Source: a virus. Taken from it: DNA of 64,000 nucleotides. The stretch spans positions 158,462-222,461 of IMG/VR virus record IMGVR_UViG_3300021964_009390; one strand, given 5' to 3'. Under the pieces are notes generated by a model, which was not told the origin of the DNA, did not search any database, and saw only the letters and a program-made list of their open reading frames with translations. Of the stretch, positions 23,381 to 30,761 are shown piece after piece. The position numbers and the translations under genes are program-made. Within the stretch, counting starts at the first letter, position 1, and every line of letters starts with the position of its first letter.

Positions 23381-24430
23381 ATGTTGAGTTTGTCTGATCA
23401 GTATGTTGTAGAGAAGTTTTGCCAATATGGTGGCTATCCATCATTCAACAAACGATCAAACGCATGGATGGCTGGGTGCCCTATGTGTAGGGAAGGGAAG
23501 AGCTGGGGTAAGAAGCGGAGGTTGTACTACAAAATTGACAAAAACTATTTATTTTGTTTCAATTGCGGGTGGAAAGGAGGGACAATCGAGTTTATAAAAC
23601 ATGTGACTGGTATGTCATTCAATGAGATAATGAATGAAAACAACAACTATGATACGTCTGATGTTGTAGAAGTAGATTCAAAGAAACCATCTATCACCAC
23701 CCCTAGCGAGACACTACCAGCTGATTCAATAAATTTATTCGACGATTCACAAACCAGCTGGTGGCTATCACAGCGGTCTGAAGATAGTAAAGTCATCCAC
23801 GATTGTATAGATTATATAAAGACGCGAAAACTAAATGTGGCCATAAACAAACCAATGTCAATATGGGTCAGCTTGAGCGATTATACACATAAAAACAGAC
23901 TGACATTGCCGTTCTATTCAACAGATGGAAAAATTATATTCTATCAAACCAGAGCCATGTATAAAGATGAATCCAAGCCCAAGTATTTGAGTAAATCCGG
24001 AAGCGAAAAGAGTATTTTTAATATAAACAATATCGTGTCAGATGTTGACAACATATATTTATTTGAAGGACCAATAGATAGCTGTTTTGTCAAAAATGGT
24101 GTAGCAGTTGCCGGTGTTACAAATGGCCCGAGCCAAGATTTGAACAGCTTGCAGCAGCAACAATTGAACGATTATAGATTGTATGGTAAAACTTGGGTGC
24201 TAGATTCACAATGGTTGGATGACACCAGTTTGCATAAGACAAAAATGTTAGCAGATCAAGGTGAGCATGTGTTCATATGGCCTGAATCTATTGGTAGATC
24301 GTATAAGGATTTAAATGATTTGTGTACGAACAAAAATTTACCAGGTATAGGTCACAAATTTGTAGACAGACACACCTACACGGGTATGAAAGCCAAGCTG
24401 ATGCTCAAGACGATCAGCTCTAGTCGTTAG
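23381..24430 (+). CDS. 61: gp61 DNA primase
   Basis: A 349-residue DnaG-type primase (T4 gp61 is 342). The N-terminal zinc ribbon has Cys33-Cys36 in GCPMCREGK and Cys59-Cys62 in FCFNCGWKGG. The TOPRIM-like catalytic core includes YLFEGPIDSCFV and GVTNGPSQDLN, followed by WVLDSQWLDD. It makes primers with the gp41 helicase. Its end overlaps the end of the convergent minus-strand gene at 24420 by 11 bases, without a terminator. Confidence 0.92.
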   Translation: MLSLSDQYVVEKFCQYGGYPSFNKRSNAWMAGCPMCREGKSWGKKRRLYYKIDKNYLFCFNCGWKGGTIEFIKHVTGMSFNEIMNENNNYDTSDVVEVDSKKPSITTPSETLPADSINLFDDSQTSWWLSQRSEDSKVIHDCIDYIKTRKLNVAINKPMSIWVSLSDYTHKNRLTLPFYSTDGKIIFYQTRAMYKDESKPKYLSKSGSEKSIFNINNIVSDVDNIYLFEGPIDSCFVKNGVAVAGVTNGPSQDLNSLQQQQLNDYRLYGKTWVLDSQWLDDTSLHKTKMLADQGEHVFIWPESIGRSYKDLNDLCTNKNLPGIGHKFVDRHTYTGMKAKLMLKTISSSR

Positions 24431-24842
24431 AAATTAAATAGCTTTTGAGACTCTCTGATAAGCTTCTCAAATCTTGAGCGATTCTACCAATTTTCTTAGT
24501 TTCACTCCGGGCAATATCGTCAAATATGGTGTCACATGGAGCATTGTTTATTTGAGAGTTGAGAGAACTCTCACCTAATCCGTTCAAATAATCTATAAAT
24601 TCTTCAATCTTAACAACCCATCCTTCGATTTGACCAGCGTATTCAGCGTTTTGTTGTTTTTGCAACTCCTCCGCAGGGTTACCTCCAGGACTTGCCATCG
24701 GCGCGCCTTCAGGTGCCGGCTCTACATCTAACATCGATGGGTCCGTACCAGGGTCCATTTGATTTTGTGCTGCATCTGCATCAGTCAATTCTTCCTGTTC
24801 TGTAACTAATGTTGTAAAAAATCGGTCAGTAAATGTTTTCAT
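24420..24842 (-). CDS. Late head-core-like protein, unknown function
   Basis: A 140-residue protein starting MKTFTDRFFTTLVTEQEE. The N-terminal aromatic helix followed by Glu resembles the targeting peptide of T4 internal and core proteins, which are cut after Glu by the prohead protease. Residues 25-65 are Pro/Asp/Ala-rich and disordered. The C-terminal half is helical (EGWVVKIEEFIDYLNGLGES). A scaffold/core or packaged role is plausible but inferred. Start supported by a perfect late promoter nine bases upstream. Confidence 0.78.
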   Translation of the reverse strand: MKTFTDRFFTTLVTEQEELTDADAAQNQMDPGTDPSMLDVEPAPEGAPMASPGGNPAEELQKQQNAEYAGQIEGWVVKIEEFIDYLNGLGESSLNSQINNAPCDTIFDDIARSETKKIGRIAQDLRSLSESLKSYLISND

Positions 24843-24851
24843 ATTGATAAT

Positions 24852-24859
24852 TATTTATA
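24852..24859 (-). promoter_or_regulatory. Late promoter for the gene starting at 24842
   Basis: A perfect TATAAATA on the minus strand, nine bases before the ATG at 24842. It is back to back with the plus-strand late promoter at 24866-24873, six bases away. Confidence 0.85.
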
Positions 24860-24865
24860 CTCCGA

Positions 24866-24873
24866 TATAAATA
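24866..24873 (+). promoter_or_regulatory. Late promoter for the gene at 24881
   Basis: A perfect TATAAATA on the plus strand, seven bases before the ATG at 24881. It forms a compact divergent late promoter pair with 24852-24859. Confidence 0.85.
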
Positions 24874-24880
24874 TAAACAG

Positions 24881-25276
24881 ATGAAACATTCAAAAAATAA
24901 CGATCAACAAGAAAAACAAACACTTTTCGAAGATTTAGTACAACAAGCAAACCAATATCAGGCCGGTGCTCATCCGATGGGGCGAGTACCAGGTAGTAAA
25001 AAATTGACCGTTCTTGATTTGTTGAGAGTGAACGACGAAGATGATGACAAAGCACCGCAAATATTACCATTCCAAATGAACACATTTGTAGAGGCTCTTG
25101 GTGATGTGTATGTACAACTAGTGGAAGTACAGAAAATGGTGGCTAGTGCATATAAATCGAGTGTTGTTAAGGACACAAACAAAATAAAAAATACACTCGT
25201 CACAATTAATAAAAACATACAGAAACAAAAACAAATGGTCAAAGAATGTGGTAAATTAATAGATAAAATAAATTAA
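24881..25276 (+). CDS. Late protein, unknown function
   Basis: A 131-residue protein starting MKHSKNNDQQEKQTLFEDLV. The N-terminus is Gln/Lys-rich. The middle contains GRVPGSKKLTVLDLLRVNDE, and the C-terminal 60 residues are a Lys-rich helix or coiled coil (KNIQKQKQMVKECGKLIDKI). No family recognised. The late promoter and head-gene neighbourhood suggest a virion or assembly role. Confidence 0.75.
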   Translation: MKHSKNNDQQEKQTLFEDLVQQANQYQAGAHPMGRVPGSKKLTVLDLLRVNDEDDDKAPQILPFQMNTFVEALGDVYVQLVEVQKMVASAYKSSVVKDTNKIKNTLVTINKNIQKQKQMVKECGKLIDKIN

Positions 25277-25297
25277 GTTGCCACATTCGAGTATATA

Positions 25298-25305
25298 TTT
25301 AAATA
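25298..25305 (+). promoter_or_regulatory. Late promoter for the gene at 25312
   Basis: TTTAAATA ending six bases before the ATG at 25312, within a very AT-rich intergenic stretch. Confidence 0.6.
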
Positions 25306-25311
25306 TATTAT

Positions 25312-25761
25312 ATGCTTGATATATTAAAATCTTTGATGATAGTGTGTATTGTGTCATCTGCAATTGCATCTGTGTGCAATATGGTGTACGGTATATCACC
25401 GTACGGTGTGTTTGTCATAGCTACAATAATACAATTTGCTTCTAGCTGGTTCATGTCTACATACTTTACATACAAGGATAAACTGGCGAACACTCAGAGA
25501 CAAACCGCATTGATTTCTCAAATTGAGTCTGAAGCTACAGAAGCTCCTTGCGCTTACTGTGGTACAGTCAACTTAATACCCATCGCGCCAGACGGGGACA
25601 ATGATTTCAAATGCATCGGATGCGGGGAGACTAACGGTGTTTATGTAAATGTAACCGTGGCTCAAAAGTCAGTACCTCTGGATTCCCCCAGTTATTCTGT
25701 ATCCAATTTCGACTCACATTTGGAAACCGCCAAAAGATCGATACAAAACAGTGACTCATGA
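25312..25761 (+). CDS. Membrane protein with zinc ribbon, unknown function
   Basis: A 149-residue protein. Two hydrophobic segments near residues 7-26 and 29-48 (IVCIVSSAIASV and VFVIATIIQFAS) suggest a membrane hairpin. A soluble C-terminal region contains CAYCG and, about 20 residues later, CIGCG, a classic CxxC...CxxC zinc ribbon. No family recognised. It is the first of four overlapping small genes (25312-26765) and starts just after a late promoter. Roles in lysis or in the host envelope are possible, but there is no holin-specific evidence. Confidence 0.75.
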   Translation: MLDILKSLMIVCIVSSAIASVCNMVYGISPYGVFVIATIIQFASSWFMSTYFTYKDKLANTQRQTALISQIESEATEAPCAYCGTVNLIPIAPDGDNDFKCIGCGETNGVYVNVTVAQKSVPLDSPSYSVSNFDSHLETAKRSIQNSDS

Positions 25762-26150
25762 AAAATATTGAAGCTGATGGAAAATCTAGTAGCAAGTTTC
25801 CACCCGTCGGTGAGAAACATAAAGTAACTACCACCCGAGATATACAAAATATAAACAATAATTTCTGGAATGAACAAAGTGTAGATTTACATTTGTGTTA
25901 CAAAAAAGGTACAGCATATGCCAACAACAGTAACAAAAAATCATCCATCAATTTAATTACAGAGTTGCTAGAATTGTTGAAACATCAATATAAGGAATCT
26001 ACAACACAACCGGATATAATAGACATTATTTTTAATAACATAAAAAACGACATGACTATATTGGAAAAAATCACCGACGATGTTGACAAAAATTGTATAT
26101 TGGCTACAATACAAGGATACACTTTGGGGTGTTTAAAAAAATATGAATAA
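25758..26150 (+). CDS. Small protein, unknown function
   Basis: A 130-residue protein starting MKNIEADGKSSSKFPPVGEK. The N-terminus is polar. The C-terminal 80 residues are helical (NLITELLELLKHQYKE, then DMTILEKITDDVDKNCILAT). No family recognised. ATGA overlap with the zinc-ribbon membrane gene and an eight-base overlap with the next gene indicate translational coupling. Confidence 0.72.
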   Translation: MKNIEADGKSSSKFPPVGEKHKVTTTRDIQNINNNFWNEQSVDLHLCYKKGTAYANNSNKKSSINLITELLELLKHQYKESTTQPDIIDIIFNNIKNDMTILEKITDDVDKNCILATIQGYTLGCLKKYE

Positions 26151-26406
26151 AGAAAATTACGGAGACACGTTTGAATTAAAAAATGGTGAAGAAGTTGAAA
26201 TGAACCAAGATGAAGTGGCGAGATGGTGTTGTTTGATAGAGGCTATAGATGTGGTGAGCAAGAAAGGAACGCAAGTAGGGATGGACATGACTAAATCCTC
26301 ATGGATAAAGCCAATAGCTTTTCAGAAATACATAGACGAGAGAATGGATACTATGGTAGAAGAGATACAACGAGATAAAGATAATCACCAAATAAATATT
26401 TACTGA
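26143..26406 (+). CDS. Small acidic protein, unknown function
   Basis: An 87-residue protein starting MNKENYGDTFELKNGEEVEM. It is acidic and mostly helical after residue 20 (DEVARWCCLIEAIDVVSKKG). No family recognised. It overlaps the previous gene by eight bases and the next by one. A late octamer for the following gene lies inside its 3' end. Confidence 0.7.
   Translation: MNKENYGDTFELKNGEEVEMNQDEVARWCCLIEAIDVVSKKGTQVGMDMTKSSWIKPIAFQKYIDERMDTMVEEIQRDKDNHQINIY
26391..26398 (+). promoter_or_regulatory. Late promoter for the gene at 26406
   Basis: AATAAATA inside the end of the preceding gene, seven bases before the ATG at 26406. Confidence 0.65.
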
Positions 26407-26765
26407 TGTTATACATAGTAGGTACACAAGTAGACACTAGAAATACACAACAACCAACTGGTCAGCTAGTGAACCGGAATGCGCGTCGAAAGGTGACGTG
26501 GCTTCCACCAGACGATATCTGGGAACTAGCCTCAATCCGCCGGTCTAGAGAAACAAACGATGTAGAGTATAGCTTCATGTCATGGAAAACAAAAGAATTC
26601 AAAACAGTACCATTCCCGGACTGTGGAGCTGCTGATCAGGCAATTGCATCCGCACGTAACGAGCAAATTGTTGATGACGATGATAGGTCCAAGGTGGATA
26701 TGGAAGAGAAGACTAGTCACTTAAATGATATTCTCAACCCAAAACCAAAACAAAGAGGTCAATAG
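26406..26765 (+). CDS. Late protein near gp14, unknown function
   Basis: A 119-residue protein starting MLYIVGTQVDTRNTQQPTGQ. A beta-rich middle (RKVTWLPPDDIWELASIRRS, then EYSFMSWKTKEFKTVPFPD) is followed by an acidic, disordered C-terminus. No family recognised. Its end overlaps the convergent gp14 gene by seven bases. It has its own late promoter. Confidence 0.72.
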   Translation: MLYIVGTQVDTRNTQQPTGQLVNRNARRKVTWLPPDDIWELASIRRSRETNDVEYSFMSWKTKEFKTVPFPDCGAADQAIASARNEQIVDDDDRSKVDMEEKTSHLNDILNPKPKQRGQ

Positions 26766-27547
26766 TAATCACCATATACTGCATCCCCTCCCCCGTAATC
26801 ACCGTAGTCAAATATATCATTAGATGTAATTGTAGACCAAGTGTCTGTGTTTTGTAGATACGGATCATATATACTATCTTCAGTCACTTGTGTACTACCA
26901 CCCTCCGGAGTGATATTATTCTCGAAACTAAAATCGAAACGTTTGGCTTTCAATAACCATATGTAATGCCCCATCAACGGGTTAATCTTTTGAATGTCTT
27001 GATCTAACCGTTCTGTTATTTCATATACACTACCATCTCGAGGAAACACTCGATCATTACCATATTCCGACAATCGAAAAATATCTCCGGATTTAGGCTC
27101 AATAACACCTTGCTTCGCGTCACCAGTACCACCCATATTAGAATAAAACGTGTCTATGTGTATATATGCAGTTACTTCATCATCACTATTGATACCAAAC
27201 TGACTCAACGTTAGAGCATTTTCATTCAACTCTATATACATAATCATTTTAATCGGGTCACCAAATGTTTGGTCTGAATCCTCACCGTACAATGGATCGT
27301 AATTGCCTAGATCATCACTAGCGGATTGATATAAAATTTCAGTACCATACATGCAAATCTGCTCTTTAAACCATTTGCTATAATTACCACGTTCATTGGC
27401 TGTGTTATTTTTATCTAGAAACCTGGCGCAACCGTTGTTAAATTTAAACACATTGTCTAAGGGAACCACTCCGGAACCTATGTCTATACAGTCCGGTTTT
27501 TTGGTTACAAACGGTTTGGGACAAAATTCATCTGGGTAGTTGCTCAT
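26759..27547 (-). CDS. 14: gp14-like neck protein
   Basis: A 262-residue protein, close to T4 gp14 (256). The resemblance lies in the order QICMYGTEILYQ, PLYGEDSDQTFGDPIK, LSQFGINSDDEVTAYIHI, the PKSGDIFRL loop, and INPLMGHYIWLLKAKRFDFS. These parallel the T4 gp14 segments on the FG-D-V beta strands and on the PKEGDLIYF loop. gp14 with gp13 closes the filled head and joins the tail. The C-terminus is Gly/Asp/Tyr-rich. The ATG overlaps the previous stop (ATGA) in a terL-117 aa-gp14 unit. Confidence 0.7.
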   Translation of the reverse strand: MSNYPDEFCPKPFVTKKPDCIDIGSGVVPLDNVFKFNNGCARFLDKNNTANERGNYSKWFKEQICMYGTEILYQSASDDLGNYDPLYGEDSDQTFGDPIKMIMYIELNENALTLSQFGINSDDEVTAYIHIDTFYSNMGGTGDAKQGVIEPKSGDIFRLSEYGNDRVFPRDGSVYEITERLDQDIQKINPLMGHYIWLLKAKRFDFSFENNITPEGGSTQVTEDSIYDPYLQNTDTWSTITSNDIFDYGDYGGGDAVYGDYY

Positions 27548-27897
27548 GCTCGCTGCAATACAAAATTATTAATGGTATCGTCCCAGTACATACGTATACC
27601 AGTTTTACCTAACATGCGTGGAGATTTTGTAGTGATGTTTCTGATATTATACTTGTTCTGGATGTATTTTAGGTCTTGTTCACCTACCGGTATTTTTTCA
27701 AAAGAATCTGAGTTTCTGAGCCGCTCGATTTTAGGGTTCAATGTAGGATCCACGCGATCTCTATCCGGCACTAGATTTTGACTACCTTGCCGCCATGGAG
27801 TGGCACCCATCCGCGCCGACTGTTGTCGGGTGGTGGTTTTACCAACAACCTGCTTCGCAGTGTTGAAATACGTTTCGAATAATGTGTCAAACTTCAC
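27544..27897 (-). CDS. Late protein between terminase and gp14, unknown function
   Basis: A 117-residue protein from a GTG at 27897 (MKFDTLFETYFNTAKQVVGK). The N-terminus resembles the head-targeting peptides of neighbouring late proteins. A basic, polar middle is followed by KSPRMLGKTGIRMYWDDTIN. No family recognised. A late octamer is seven bases upstream, within the end of the terminase gene. Expected role: head or neck assembly, by context only. Confidence 0.7.
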   Translation of the reverse strand: MKFDTLFETYFNTAKQVVGKTTTRQQSARMGATPWRQGSQNLVPDRDRVDPTLNPKIERLRNSDSFEKIPVGEQDLKYIQNKYNIRNITTKSPRMLGKTGIRMYWDDTINNFVLQRA

Positions 27898-27904
27898 TTA
27901 CTAT

Positions 27905-27912
27905 TATTTAAT
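27905..27912 (-). promoter_or_regulatory. Late promoter for the gene starting at 27897
   Basis: ATTAAATA on the minus strand at the end of the terminase gene, seven bases before the GTG at 27897. Confidence 0.6.
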
Positions 27913-29597
27913 TACAATTGTTTCCATCCCTGAGATTCTAAATCAAATAGTTCAGAATCCATGCCAGTGGCTTGTCCAAACACCATAGGACTAGCGTCTA
28001 CATGCTCACCAGTACGTTGATTGGAGTATAGTCCGATCGGATTTACAAACTCCTTCACCCCATAGTCTAACTCTCGCAAAACTAAGGGACGTTCATTATC
28101 ATCATATTGTTCAATTTCAAAATATTTCTCAACAACTGTGTTCTCCAGAACAATCAATGCCCATAAAAAACTCATCACTCGGTCATCATAATAATTACCT
28201 TCTCGCGCTTTCCATGTACCGTTAGGATATCTCACAAAATTTTTCAATTCATGGACCAAAGCTTTGTCATACACACTGATACATTTCAACTGGGTGAGCC
28301 AGTATCTCATGTTCACAACACCCTTGTACTTGGTGTTGGTATGCGCGACAACACCTAGTCTCTCAACAGTACGTCCTTTGATTGTTGGTGCAAAACTAAC
28401 TATGTTCCTGTACCCCATCTCATTTGTTAGGTTGTCTACCACTTGAGCCCCGCAATTGTTTCTCTCTATAGCAACCAACGGGCTGCCCCAGTGTTGCAAT
28501 ATTTCATACAATTTTTTAGTGAAAAGGTAAGGACTGATTTCATTACTATGATATGTAGCCACTTGTTTGATGTTGCTCAAATGTGTGATGTCTAATATTT
28601 GTACACAGCTCGCATCTAGATTGACCCCTTCACTAACATCCACACCGACAGCATATATTTTGTCTTGTGATGGTTCTTCCCATAGAAGATACTTACCATC
28701 ATCAAAAATATACTCTGGATCATGACACGTGTTTTTCATCAACTCATGCAACTCGTCATCGATAGTGCTCTCCCCGGTCTGTAGAAATTGACATCCGAAT
28801 TCTTGGTCAAATGCCTCTTGACTACCCATGTTCCGGATTTGTTCTAGTTTCCATGCATCGTCTCTCCCCGGTACTTCCCACCAATCCACCCGTCCATGCG
28901 CCCATCCGTTAGTATTGTTGATCGCACCAGTGTAGAGTTTATGAAACAAATTTTCAGTACCGTTAGGTGTACTACTTATAAAAATTTTACTCTTCTTGAA
29001 ACTACTAATGATCGGATACACACTCTTCCAAAACTCATCAACTAGATGGTTATCAATAAAAGCTAGCTCGTCCAATATCAACACATTACAGCTCTGACCT
29101 CTTGCAGCGGTACCTGTGGTGGTACTGATACCAATAGTGGTACCATTACCCAGCGCCATGCTGGTTTTCCCATATTCTGTCACCCCTGGTTTCAACCAGT
29201 TGGGTAACTCTTCATAAGCCATCCGAACCCGCTTGAATATTTCAATAGCGGTACCTTCTTTGTTCGCAACTATGAGTATGCGTTGATCATCATTAAAACA
29301 TGCGTTCCAAAGTGCATACACTGTCATGAGTGTAGTTTTACCAACTTGTCGACTAGCTAACAATATAAAAAACCTATCGTCTCTCATTTTCCGGAGTATA
29401 CCTCGCTGATATTTGTGCAAAGTTATTGGATGCCGGCCTTTCTCGCTTATTATGTAGAAAAAATTCTCTGCAAAGTGCAATATATTCTTCTTACATTTCT
29501 TCATATGATACATCATCTCTGATGTCCATTCAAACTCCGCATCCGGTGTGGGTAAATTTTGGTTACCCAAGTAGTACTGTCCTTTTTTGCTGTTCAC
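27912..29597 (-). CDS. 17: gp17 large terminase subunit
   Basis: A 561-residue packaging motor (T4 gp17 is 610). The ATPase Walker A is SRQVGKTT at residues 82-89 and Walker B is ILDE, with Asp176-Glu177. The coupling motif FISSTPNGTENLFHKLY follows. The nuclease domain shows VGVDVSEGVNLDASCV, VAIERNNCGAQVVDNL and a late DDRVMSFLWAL aspartate pair. It cuts concatemeric DNA and pumps it into proheads. GTG start at 29597 is supported by a perfect late promoter seven bases upstream. The small subunit is encoded separately at 47263-47766. Confidence 0.96.
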   Translation of the reverse strand: MNSKKGQYYLGNQNLPTPDAEFEWTSEMMYHMKKCKKNILHFAENFFYIISEKGRHPITLHKYQRGILRKMRDDRFFILLASRQVGKTTLMTVYALWNACFNDDQRILIVANKEGTAIEIFKRVRMAYEELPNWLKPGVTEYGKTSMALGNGTTIGISTTTGTAARGQSCNVLILDELAFIDNHLVDEFWKSVYPIISSFKKSKIFISSTPNGTENLFHKLYTGAINNTNGWAHGRVDWWEVPGRDDAWKLEQIRNMGSQEAFDQEFGCQFLQTGESTIDDELHELMKNTCHDPEYIFDDGKYLLWEEPSQDKIYAVGVDVSEGVNLDASCVQILDITHLSNIKQVATYHSNEISPYLFTKKLYEILQHWGSPLVAIERNNCGAQVVDNLTNEMGYRNIVSFAPTIKGRTVERLGVVAHTNTKYKGVVNMRYWLTQLKCISVYDKALVHELKNFVRYPNGTWKAREGNYYDDRVMSFLWALIVLENTVVEKYFEIEQYDDNERPLVLRELDYGVKEFVNPIGLYSNQRTGEHVDASPMVFGQATGMDSELFDLESQGWKQL

Positions 29598-29604
29598 TTA
29601 ATCT

Positions 29605-29612
29605 TATTTATA
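29605..29612 (-). promoter_or_regulatory. Late promoter for the large terminase
   Basis: A perfect TATAAATA on the minus strand, seven bases before the GTG at 29597. It is divergent from the late promoter at 29637-29644. Confidence 0.85.
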
Positions 29613-29636
29613 TAAGGTCAATTGTATATAAAGAGC

Positions 29637-29644
29637 CATAAATA
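29637..29644 (+). promoter_or_regulatory. Late promoter for the gene at 29664
   Basis: CATAAATA, 19 bases before the ATG at 29664. The leader contains AAAGGA at 29651-29656, a Shine-Dalgarno-like site, as in the sheath and tube units. Confidence 0.7.
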
Positions 29645-29663
29645 ATATTGAAAGGATAACAGG

Positions 29664-29834
29664 ATGAACAAACACAGATTTGAAAGTCTGTACAAAGAGC
29701 TTGAAAACTCTATGATTGGTTACGAGGTGAATGGTAACCCCATGCAAAGAACATACACACTACGCAATATAGCGTACTACTTGCTAAAAAAACATACCAC
29801 CTCGATAGAAAATCAAACTACAGAGCATAAATAA
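29664..29834 (+). CDS. Small late protein (56 residues), unknown function
   Basis: A 56-residue protein starting MNKHRFESLYKELENSMIGY, with a charged helix and a C-terminal TLRNIAYYLLKKHTT helix. It is one of only three genes here with a late promoter, a leader and an SD-like AAAGGA eight bases before ATG. This implies strong translation. The stop codon overlaps the next late promoter. No family recognised. A small abundant head protein is possible by context. Confidence 0.7.
   Translation: MNKHRFESLYKELENSMIGYEVNGNPMQRTYTLRNIAYYLLKKHTTSIENQTTEHK
29826..29833 (+). promoter_or_regulatory. Late promoter for the gene at 29839
   Basis: CATAAATA overlapping the stop of the 29664 gene, five bases before the ATG at 29839. 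Confidence 0.75.
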
Positions 29835-29838
29835 CCGT

Positions 29839-30672
29839 ATGACACGTGTAAACACTCTAAACGAAATTGCAGACATTTATTTTAACAACAAAGTTATAGA
29901 AGAGAAACATCATGACCAGACTGTTGGTAATCATAAACCCGGTCAGGAATTAGAAGATGAAAAGAAAGCTAGCAAAGCTCCCGCAAAAGACACCGGACCA
30001 GAAGCAGCAGAAAATTATGACAGCAAAGTGAACGAAGCCGGTGGAGGTGGAGAAAGAGATGAAAAAAATCATTATTCAGCCGGGAAAACTGCAAATGAGA
30101 GTATAAATAATCGGGACATGAGCAAGAAAAAAAGCATTTTTGATAAATTATACGAGGACGTTCTCGGCGGAGACGATGACGAATTAGAAATGGGCGGGTT
30201 TGACGATTTCGGAGGGGATGATGAATCAGACGACGATTTCGGAGGTGATGACGAAGTTACATTGACATTACCCAAAGACCTGGCCGAAAAATTACACGAC
30301 ATGCTGAGCGACCAGCTAGGCGGAGACGACATCGAAGACATTGAAGATACAGAAGACATGGACGAGCTTGACGAGTATTCACACGGAGGTGATGATGAAG
30401 AGGAAGACGTGATGCAAGAAGCACCAGACGCTCAAGAAATTGGCCATGCAGTAGTATCAGATCTGGATCGCGGAAACTTGAAGGGTAAAAACAACAAAGT
30501 TTCTGGAAGTGGCCCAGCGCACAAAAGAGGTGGAGGATCTGGAGGAGATGGAAAACTCAAAGGAGGTAATCCAGAACCAACCGAACTCGGTGACCACACA
30601 GCAACTCTAACAGGGAAAAGCAACAAAGTTTCCGGTAAAGTCCATGGTAAAGGACAAGAGCTGATGGATTAA
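29839..30672 (+). CDS. Acidic head/scaffold-like protein, unknown function
   Basis: A 277-residue late protein. The N-terminus (TLNEIADIYFNNKVIEEK) resembles a head-targeting helix. At residues 94-110 there is a second similar helix, MSKKKSIFDKLYEDVLG. Residues 110-200 are extremely rich in Asp/Glu/Gly (GGDDDELEMGGFDDFGGDDE and repeats). The C-terminal third contains two copies of a GKxNKVSG motif, near 214 and 258, among Gly/Lys. Such acidic, low-complexity composition fits prohead core or scaffold proteins of T4-like phages. No enzyme motif. A perfect palindromic terminator follows. Confidence 0.78.
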   Translation: MTRVNTLNEIADIYFNNKVIEEKHHDQTVGNHKPGQELEDEKKASKAPAKDTGPEAAENYDSKVNEAGGGGERDEKNHYSAGKTANESINNRDMSKKKSIFDKLYEDVLGGDDDELEMGGFDDFGGDDESDDDFGGDDEVTLTLPKDLAEKLHDMLSDQLGGDDIEDIEDTEDMDELDEYSHGGDDEEEDVMQEAPDAQEIGHAVVSDLDRGNLKGKNNKVSGSGPAHKRGGGSGGDGKLKGGNPEPTELGDHTATLTGKSNKVSGKVHGKGQELMD

Positions 30673-30696
30673 ATTTAAACCAACCAAATTACAATT

Positions 30697-30726
30697 AAAA
30701 AGCTGTACAATTGTACAGCTTTTTTT
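30697..30726 (+). terminator. Rho-independent terminator after the acidic head protein
   Basis: A perfect 28-base palindrome, with arms AAAAAGCTGTACAA (30697-30710) and its complement (30711-30724). It ends in a run of seven T. The A-tract on the left makes it potentially bidirectional. Confidence 0.9.
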
Positions 30727-30761
30727 ATGGATGTTTTGGATATATACCAATAACTATAAAT

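Noticed and set aside
30072-30359. Ser-rich minus-strand frame
   Set aside because: It mirrors the Asp/Gly repeats of the acidic head protein.
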